Shown here: one piece after another, positions 58,205-64,000 of the stretch
Position numbering within the stretch: position 1 is the first letter of the stretch
How the letters are laid out: each line of letters starts with the position of its first letter
Assembly: GCF_003344885.1 (NCBI RefSeq)
Contig: NZ_CP031155.1
Span: 186,001-250,000, forward strand
Origin: Altererythrobacter sp. ZODW24
Lineage (GTDB): Bacteria; Pseudomonadota; Alphaproteobacteria; Sphingomonadales; Sphingomonadaceae
Direction: 5' to 3'
Length of the DNA: 64,000 bases
Made by a program: the position numbers and the translations under genes
Notes under the pieces: generated by a model
What the model was told of the DNA's origin: nothing
Database searches by the model: none
The model's input: the letters and a program-made list of their open reading frames with translations, nothing else

Positions 58205-58903
58205 ATGATTGATATCCGGCCCTACAACAGCCTTGGTCACGCAGATCATGGCTGGCTCGACGCACGGCACCACTTCAGTTTTGCCAATTATCACGATCCA
58301 GACCGCATGGTCTGGGGCAAGATCCGTGTATGGAATGATGACACTATCGCTCCTGGATCAGGTTTTCCGCCGCATTCGCATAATGACATGGAAATCATCA
58401 CCTTCGTCCGCGAAGGCGCGATCACGCATAAGGACAATCTCGGAAACGAAGGTCGCACGGCTGCTGGCGACGTGCAGGTAATGAGTGCTGGAACGGGGAT
58501 TACCCATGCCGAGTACAATGTCGAAGATGAGCCAACAACGCTGTTCCAAATCTGGGTTATTCCAGACCGTGCGGGTCAGCAGCCGGCGTGGGGGCAACGT
58601 GAATTTCCGCGGGGTGACCGCGCCGGACAATGGGAGATCGTTGCCAGCGGTGATCCCGAGGGCGATGACGCTCTGCCGATCAGAGCAGACGCCCGCGTCC
58701 TAGCTGCAGCTGTCGCAGCGGGCAGTAGTGTAACTTACGCTGCCGCTCCTGAGCGTCACCAATATCTGGTCGCTCCCAAGGGACGCATTCGTGTGAATGG
58801 CGTCGAGGCCGAAGCACGTGACGGCATCGCCATTACCGGTGAAGCCGAAATCACCGTCGAAGCGCTTGAAGACGCCGAACTAGTGATGGTCGACTCGCTC
58901 TAG
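58205..58903 (+). CDS. Pirin family bicupin
   Basis: 232 aa from the ATG at 58205. N-terminal cupin with metal ligands His57 and His59 (FPPHSHNDME), His101 and Glu103 (GITHAEYN), as in YhhW-type quercetinases; the C-terminal cupin lacks ligands. Role in bacteria is usually unknown; quercetin dioxygenase activity or stress-linked regulation are options. Last gene of the sdhB run. Confidence 0.93.
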   Translation: MIDIRPYNSLGHADHGWLDARHHFSFANYHDPDRMVWGKIRVWNDDTIAPGSGFPPHSHNDMEIITFVREGAITHKDNLGNEGRTAAGDVQVMSAGTGITHAEYNVEDEPTTLFQIWVIPDRAGQQPAWGQREFPRGDRAGQWEIVASGDPEGDDALPIRADARVLAAAVAAGSSVTYAAAPERHQYLVAPKGRIRVNGVEAEARDGIAITGEAEITVEALEDAELVMVDSL

Positions 58904-58911
58904 CGAGTTGA

Positions 58912-59871
58912 TCAGGCCGCCTCTGCCAAACGCGTTTGCGCCGAGGCGAGGCGGCTCATCACTTTGAGATCCTGCTCGCGCAATTGCAGTGCAGCATCGG
59001 CCCAAAGTTCTGTGATCCGGAACAGCTCTTCACGTTCCAAAGGCTGCGCAACCCGCATGGCCTTCTTTGCATGAACTAGGCCGCTATGTTTGCGGGCGGA
59101 TTTAGCAATGAAGTCGCGCGTCGCGCTCAGACCTTCACCTGGCTCTGCCAGATGGTGCACCAACCCAAGATCATACATCTGTTCAGCAGTGTAAGTCTCG
59201 TTGGAGAAAATGAGACGTTCTGCCATCGCGCTGCCTAGCTTGCGCGAAAGAATGGCATGCGCGCCCATTCCGGGAAACAGGCCGAACATGACTTCAGGTA
59301 GTCCAAATGTGGCGCCGCGTTCGGCAATGATGAAATCAAAGCTCAACAGCGCCTCAAACCCGCCGCCCAAAGCAGCGCCTTCAACCAAGCCGACCGTGAC
59401 GATAGGAAGATCGAGCGCTTGCATGTTCCGGTGCAGGATCGCGCAGCAACGATGGCCATATTCGACCAAACCATCGCGGTTGCCGTCACGGATGAGCTGC
59501 TGGAACAGTTCCAGATCGCCGCCGAAGCAGAATACGCCCGGCGCGCGGCTACCTAGCACTAAGAAACGAAGCGGAGATTTGCCCGGGCCGAAGCCTTTCG
59601 CAATTAAACCTTGCCATTCCTCGAAGTCGGCAAGCAGCGATGGAGTGAAGCTAGGCCGCTTTTCCGGCCTCATATATGTCCAAAGTGTCTCGGTGTCGTC
59701 TTCATACAATACGTCAAGCTCCTGAAGCTTGAACAAAGCATCTGGGATAGAAGGTAAAAGAGCGTTTTCATTTAACAAGTGCTCGTCACCCTCCCCCAAA
59801 ACGAATGCGGATTCCTTATCGTCTGTTTCATGAGAAACTGACGTATCAATCGCTTGCGACAGACGATCCAT
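58912..59871 (-). CDS. RpfF-like crotonase, candidate diffusible signal factor (DSF) synthase
   Basis: 319 aa from the ATG at 59871 (AAGGGGG five bases upstream). Crotonase fold. Residues 105-319 follow Xanthomonas RpfF closely: FCFGGDLELFQQLIRDG, LVEGAALGGGFEALLS and FGLPEVMFGLFPGMGA, TYTAEQMYDLGLV and ELFRITELWADAALQL. The two catalytic Glu of RpfF (141 and 161) match Glu173 and Glu193, with the same spacing of 20. About 30 extra N-terminal residues. RpfF makes cis-2-unsaturated fatty-acid signals from acyl-ACP. No rpfC or rpfG is adjacent. 120 bp after an ABC exporter operon on the same strand. Confidence 0.85.
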   Translation of the reverse strand: MDRLSQAIDTSVSHETDDKESAFVLGEGDEHLLNENALLPSIPDALFKLQELDVLYEDDTETLWTYMRPEKRPSFTPSLLADFEEWQGLIAKGFGPGKSPLRFLVLGSRAPGVFCFGGDLELFQQLIRDGNRDGLVEYGHRCCAILHRNMQALDLPIVTVGLVEGAALGGGFEALLSFDFIIAERGATFGLPEVMFGLFPGMGAHAILSRKLGSAMAERLIFSNETYTAEQMYDLGLVHHLAEPGEGLSATRDFIAKSARKHSGLVHAKKAMRVAQPLEREELFRITELWADAALQLREQDLKVMSRLASAQTRLAEAA

Positions 59872-59991
59872 AGTGGCCCCCTTGTGGCCCGCACACCTAT
59901 GTCCGAGCTTATGAGAAGCAAGGTAAGCCTGCGATAAGCGGCTTGGCAAACGTTAATTTTGCGATTGCGACGAGTTGAATCCCAAAATCGG

Positions 59992-61113
59992 TCAGTCGAA
60001 TCGACGCCAGATGTTCACATAAGCGATGGTTAGGAAGAAGCCGGCGAACGCAAGCATCATAACTATGTTTTCTAATGCGAATCGTGCTGGCAGATCTTTC
60101 AGAAAAGCACCGTGGGACACTTCGAGCATGTGGCGGAGCGGGTTGAGCCAAGCCACCGATTGCAGCCATTGGGGCATATTATCGATCGGCGTGGCAAAGC
60201 CTGCGAGCAGGGTCAGAGGGGTGATTACCATGAAGCCGATCAGAAATGCCTGCTGCTGGGTTTGCGATACCGTCGAGATGGCAGTGCCCACCCCTGCTAG
60301 CGCCAAAGAGAAGGCAATGACCGCGACCAACAGCAAGCCCAACGATCCGATCAACGGCACTCCAAACACCAGTGGTATGATCATCACAAAGAGCGTCGCA
60401 TTGAACAATCCGACGAGAAATGCCGGCATAATTTTACCAAGCAGCTTCTGCCCGGGCGTTATGGGTAGCATCTGAAGCGTATCGATTGTGCCCGCCTCAC
60501 GTTCCCGTGCGAAAGTATGTACCGACACCGAAATGACCAACACGGAACACACCACCGCAATCAGCGCAGGCATCGTGAACCACCGATAATCGAGGTTGGG
60601 ATTGTACCAGTTCACCGCGACCAGCTCCGGACCATCGCGTGCATAGGCCGGGCGAAGGTCTGCACCCGCGCGGCGCGTTATCCGGTCCATATACTCGGCC
60701 ACAATCTGGCCTGCATTGATCTTGCGGCCATCGACCACCAGCCCGACAGTCGCTGTCCGGCCAGCGGCAACATCGCGTGACAGGTCTGGCGGTAGGGACA
60801 TTCCAACGAGAACTTCGCGCTGTTTGATGCCTTCGGACAGTGCAGCAAGGCTGGTATAATATTTGATCGTCCGGATATTGCCGCTGCCCGCCAGCCCGGA
60901 GAGTATCTCTTGCGAAGCGACGCCATTGTCGCGGTTCACCACACCAACGTCGACATTCTTCACTTCCAGCGTACTGGCCATTCCGTAGAGCAGCAGCTGG
61001 ACAATCGGAGAGATGATCAGCGTTGTGCGCGCGCGTTTATCGAGCAGCACGACTTTAAGCTCTTTCGCCGCCATCGCGATCCATCGCGCGAACCAGATCA
61101 ACCGTCTCATCAT
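59992..61113 (-). CDS. ABC-2 type exporter permease (YbhR-like)
   Basis: 373 aa. One TM helix near residue 30, a large periplasmic domain (about 50-175), then five TM helices, the arrangement of E. coli YbhR/YbhS permeases. AREREAGTIDTLQMLPITPG is the conserved cytoplasmic coupling region. ATGA overlap with the second permease gene. With the tandem ATPase it should form an export complex for drugs, lipids or fatty acids. Confidence 0.93.
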   Translation of the reverse strand: MMRRLIWFARWIAMAAKELKVVLLDKRARTTLIISPIVQLLLYGMASTLEVKNVDVGVVNRDNGVASQEILSGLAGSGNIRTIKYYTSLAALSEGIKQREVLVGMSLPPDLSRDVAAGRTATVGLVVDGRKINAGQIVAEYMDRITRRAGADLRPAYARDGPELVAVNWYNPNLDYRWFTMPALIAVVCSVLVISVSVHTFAREREAGTIDTLQMLPITPGQKLLGKIMPAFLVGLFNATLFVMIIPLVFGVPLIGSLGLLLVAVIAFSLALAGVGTAISTVSQTQQQAFLIGFMVITPLTLLAGFATPIDNMPQWLQSVAWLNPLRHMLEVSHGAFLKDLPARFALENIVMMLAFAGFFLTIAYVNIWRRFD

Positions 61114-62231
61114 GCGATAGTTCGCTTAATGGCGCTGCGCGACCGCCACAGAAAAAATGTGCCAATGCCCAGCAAGACAGCGATGTTGGGCAAGAAAATT
61201 GACCATACGTCTCCAACCAAGAACACGCTTTGCAACGGCGGGATCAGGTAACGAGCTGGGACAAGATAGCTAAACCACTGGATTACCGTCGGCATGGAAT
61301 CGAGTTCGAAAAGGAAACCCGAGAGCAGCAAAGACGGCAAATAGCCCAGCAGCAACGCCATCTGAGTGGAGGCGAACTGGTTCTTAGTAACTGAGGAAAT
61401 CCATAGGCCTTGAGCGAGCACAGCATACAGAAACGCGGCAGAAATCAACAGCAGCGCAATTGTCGATCCGCGTAGGGGCAATCCGTAAAACAGCGTCGCA
61501 ACCGCGACGCAGATGGCCGTCGATCCTAACCCCATAAGGAAATAGGGCACAATCTTGTTAGCCACCAGCACACCGGGAGAGAGAGGCGTCGACAGCAGCC
61601 CTTCCATTGTTCCACGCTCATATTCGCGCGCCATGATGAGTGCGGTGAGCAAACAGCCAATCATCGCCATCACGATCGATATCGCACCGGGAACAAGCAT
61701 GAAGCTGCTCTCCAAACCGGGGTTGTACGCATAGCGCGTTACGAGCTCGATCGGCGGTGGAGTGGCAGGCACGGTACCGGGGCGGTTGGCGTACCAGTTA
61801 CGCAAAACGCCCTCGGCATGGCCGGACAGGAACGCCGCTGTGTTTGGCTGCGTGCCGTCTGTAATCAATTGCACCTGCACACCGCGGCCCGATGCGATGT
61901 CATCCTCAAAGCCGTTTGGGATGACGACAATGCCCCTTATATCGCCGGCCTCAAGGCGCTCTGCCAATGGTGCGACCTCGGATGCTTCCTCAATAGTGAA
62001 GTACCGATTGGCTTTGAGCGTCGCTGAGAGATCACGGGAAACGATCGTTCCGTCGCGGTCAACCAATCCGGTGTGCGTCTGATCGGTGTCGAGCGACAGC
62101 GCGCTTCCGAAAAGGAATATCAACAGCAACGGCAGAAAGACGACAAGCCCCAGGGTGGACGGATCATGCCAAACCTGAGCCCACTCCTTGGTACGAATGG
62201 CCGCTGCGCGTCTCCTGCCAGCCTTACTCAT
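61110..62231 (-). CDS. ABC-2 type exporter permease (YbhS-like)
   Basis: 373 aa, same layout as the neighbouring permease: TM near residue 30, periplasmic domain, five TM helices. Coupling region AREYERGTMEGLLSTPLSP. Pairs with the next permease as a heterodimer. ATGA overlap with the ATPase gene upstream. Confidence 0.93.
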   Translation of the reverse strand: MSKAGRRRAAAIRTKEWAQVWHDPSTLGLVVFLPLLLIFLFGSALSLDTDQTHTGLVDRDGTIVSRDLSATLKANRYFTIEEASEVAPLAERLEAGDIRGIVVIPNGFEDDIASGRGVQVQLITDGTQPNTAAFLSGHAEGVLRNWYANRPGTVPATPPPIELVTRYAYNPGLESSFMLVPGAISIVMAMIGCLLTALIMAREYERGTMEGLLSTPLSPGVLVANKIVPYFLMGLGSTAICVAVATLFYGLPLRGSTIALLLISAAFLYAVLAQGLWISSVTKNQFASTQMALLLGYLPSLLLSGFLFELDSMPTVIQWFSYLVPARYLIPPLQSVFLVGDVWSIFLPNIAVLLGIGTFFLWRSRSAIKRTIA

Positions 62232-63949
62232 GCCGCTTCCATATTCAGGCTGCGCTGAGATTCGATCAGCTTGATAAACGCTTCTTCCAGCGTCGGCTCA
62301 GGTCCGCCGCGTGCGATGCCTTTCTTGAGCTCAGCCGGAGTCCCTTGTGCGATGGCGCGGGACCGATTGATCAGCATCAGGCGATCGCAGTTCTCCGCTT
62401 CGTCCATGAAATGCGTTGTCACTAAGACCGCAACGCCCGTTTCAGCAATCGCATTGATGTGATGCCAAAACTCGCGCCTAACCAGCGGATCAACGCCTGA
62501 TGTGGGCTCGTCAAGAAACAGAACTTCGGGCCGGTGGAGAACTGCGGTGGCCAGTGACAGCCTCTGCTTCACACCAATCGGGAGCAATCCGGCGCGCTGC
62601 GACATGATCGGTTCGAGCGATAGCGCTGATACCACGCCATCAATCGCATCCTTTGCCCCCTTGCGGCTTAAGCCGTGTGCACCTGCGATAAACTGCAGGT
62701 TTGCTGCTACGGTGAGGTCGCCATAGAGACCGAAATATTGCGGCATATAACCCAGCGCCTTGCGCGCCTCCGGTCCGGCGGTGCGTAAGTTCTGGCCCGC
62801 GACAGTGCTTCTGCCTTCGCTAGATTTCAGCAATCCACAAAGCATCCGAAAAGTCGTCGACTTGCCCGCACCGTTAGGGCCGAGCAGCCCGAACACTTCG
62901 CCCGGCGCGACCGTGAAGCTGACATCATAGGCAGCGGTGAAACTGCCATAATGCTTAGTCAGGCCAACTGCCGCGATTGCCGCGCCAGAGGTGCCAATCG
63001 TATCGCGTCTATCGGGGAAGCTCGCCGCAAGTTCGCTTTCTTCGAGCTGCAATCCATCATCCAACAACGCAACGAAACCGTCAGCGGCGCGCGGAATGGC
63101 CGCCGCCGCGCCGGTTACCGCTACTCGGTTGACGAACCGGATACCGTCCCCCTCGATTTGCGCGTCGATTGTTTCTTGGAGCCGGTGAACTCGCGCGAGT
63201 TCATGCCGCCTCTCGGCGGCCAATACGGGCATGGAATATACTTTACCCTCGGCAAATGCAGTCAGTCCGGCTGATGCGCCAGAGTATCGTACTTGCCCCT
63301 CATGCAGCACCAATAACTCATCACATTTTTCAGCATCATCGAGGATGCTTGTAGCCCAGACTATTGTCGTATCGGGCCCTGAAAGATCGCGCGCCAATTG
63401 CCAAATCTCTCGGCGTGATAGCGGGTCAACGCCAACCGATGGTTCATCCAAGAGCATCAGAGGTGGTGCTGCCACTACCGCGCAGGCCAGTGCCAATTTC
63501 TGTCGCATGCCGCCCGACAGCTTGCCAGCTGCACGCTCGCGAAAGTCGCCTAAACCGGTCAACCGGTAGATGTTCTCGATCCGCTCAGGCTCTGCAGCAG
63601 GGTCAATACCGCGAAGCCGTGCATAGAGATCAAGGTTCTGCTCGACAGACAGTTCGGAATACAGCGCCCCGCCCTGCGGCATATAGCCGACCAGCGAGCG
63701 ATCTAGCTGGCTGACGGGTTTGCCAAATACTGAAATTTCGCCGCTATCCGCCTCGGCCAGTCCGGCGAGCATGCGCAGCAATGTTGTTTTTCCCGACGCA
63801 TCGGGACCAACCAGCCCCAGCAACGTCCCCGGCGCGACTTTGAGTTCAATGTCTATCAAAGCCTCAGTGGCCGGTGTGCCCCGGCGCTCAGCAGCAAAGG
63901 ATTTCGACACGCCGGATAGCCGGATTACCGGTCCTGATGGCGTATTCAA
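62228..63949 (-). CDS. ABC exporter ATPase with two fused nucleotide-binding domains (YbhF-like)
   Basis: 573 aa. First domain: Walker A GPDASGKTT, signature LSGGMRQKLALA, Walker B PLMLLDEPSVGVDP. Second domain: Walker A GPNGAGKSTT, Walker B VLFLDEPTSGVDP, but the signature is LPIGVKQRLSLA instead of LSGGQ, a known trait of YbhF. TTG start at 63949, 6 bp after the stop of the adaptor gene. Encodes both ATP sites in one chain, fitting a heterodimeric permease. Confidence 0.94.
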   Translation of the reverse strand: MNTPSGPVIRLSGVSKSFAAERRGTPATEALIDIELKVAPGTLLGLVGPDASGKTTLLRMLAGLAEADSGEISVFGKPVSQLDRSLVGYMPQGGALYSELSVEQNLDLYARLRGIDPAAEPERIENIYRLTGLGDFRERAAGKLSGGMRQKLALACAVVAAPPLMLLDEPSVGVDPLSRREIWQLARDLSGPDTTIVWATSILDDAEKCDELLVLHEGQVRYSGASAGLTAFAEGKVYSMPVLAAERRHELARVHRLQETIDAQIEGDGIRFVNRVAVTGAAAAIPRAADGFVALLDDGLQLEESELAASFPDRRDTIGTSGAAIAAVGLTKHYGSFTAAYDVSFTVAPGEVFGLLGPNGAGKSTTFRMLCGLLKSSEGRSTVAGQNLRTAGPEARKALGYMPQYFGLYGDLTVAANLQFIAGAHGLSRKGAKDAIDGVVSALSLEPIMSQRAGLLPIGVKQRLSLATAVLHRPEVLFLDEPTSGVDPLVRREFWHHINAIAETGVAVLVTTHFMDEAENCDRLMLINRSRAIAQGTPAELKKGIARGGPEPTLEEAFIKLIESQRSLNMEAA

Positions 63950-63954
63950 CGGCC

Positions 63955-64000
63955 CTACTCGGCCGATTTGGAAGAATTCAGCCGGACGGTAACTGGCTGT
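63955..64000 (-). CDS. C-terminal end of an HlyD/MFP-type adaptor (YbhG-like), gene runs off window
   Basis: Only the last 14 codons are visible, ending in QPVTVRLNSSKSAE and TAG at 63955-63957. The PVTVRL pattern is typical of membrane-fusion-protein ends, and a ybhG-type gene is expected before a ybhF-type ATPase. The rest lies beyond base 64000, so identity rests on position and this short match. Confidence 0.55.
   Translation of the reverse strand, partial: QPVTVRLNSSKSAE

Overview
The window is chromosomal DNA of an alphaproteobacterium, most likely order Sphingomonadales (Erythrobacter/Altererythrobacter-like). The evidence is gene content and order: trpC-moaC-moeA-lexA beside comEC, gltX and gltA; a nuo operon running on into birA, coaX, RNase J and a DUF1467 gene; rne divergent from amidase-mrcA-prfB; a GTTC-N7-GTTC LexA box; and an RNase E with an acidic/RG-rich insert. 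Coding is dense, with many 1-8 bp overlaps. I found no rRNA, tRNA, CRISPR array, prophage or insertion sequence.

Layout. 1-8.3 kb: end of trpC, molybdenum-cofactor genes moaC and moeA, lexA with its operator, comEC (minus), gltX, gltA and a small membrane protein. 8.3-15 kb: an uncharacterised block made of a histidine-kinase-like protein lacking the phospho-acceptor His, an unknown helical protein, a protein resembling a decayed nucleotidyltransferase/CDP-alcohol transferase fusion, an HPt-like protein also lacking its His, and, divergently, a large two-TM coiled-coil protein built like the polarity factor TipN. 15-34.3 kb (minus): complex I operon nuoA-N, then birA, coaX, rnj and DUF1467. 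Three extra genes sit inside it: a 94-residue membrane protein between nuoD and nuoE, and a 45-residue protein plus a secreted protein between nuoF and nuoG. NuoC carries a histone-like Lys/Ala/Pro tail.

34.4-44.5 kb: coniferyl-aldehyde-type dehydrogenase, thiolase, a small lipoprotein, an SH3-domain protein, a 2-hydroxyacid dehydrogenase, amt, a small membrane protein, a nitronate-monooxygenase-like enzyme with an extra Cys cluster, a lipoprotein with a methyltransferase fold, and prfB. 44.6-51.3 kb: mrcA, an amidase and rne (cell wall and RNA turnover). 51.3-64 kb: accessory and metabolic genes, namely a methyltransferase, a haloalkane dehalogenase interrupted by an in-frame TAA, a serine hydrolase with a TPR-like tail, an SDR, sdhB-thioesterase-zapE-pirin, an RpfF-like enzyme (candidate diffusible-signal-factor synthase), and an ABC-2 exporter arranged like ybhGFSR, whose adaptor gene runs off the end.

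Most promising for new biology: the His-less kinase/HPt block with its TipN-like neighbour; the RpfF-like gene directly downstream of the ABC exporter; the tightly coupled extra genes in the nuo operon with the modified NuoC; and the nonsense codon in the dehalogenase. All functions are read from sequence and family knowledge; no database search was run.
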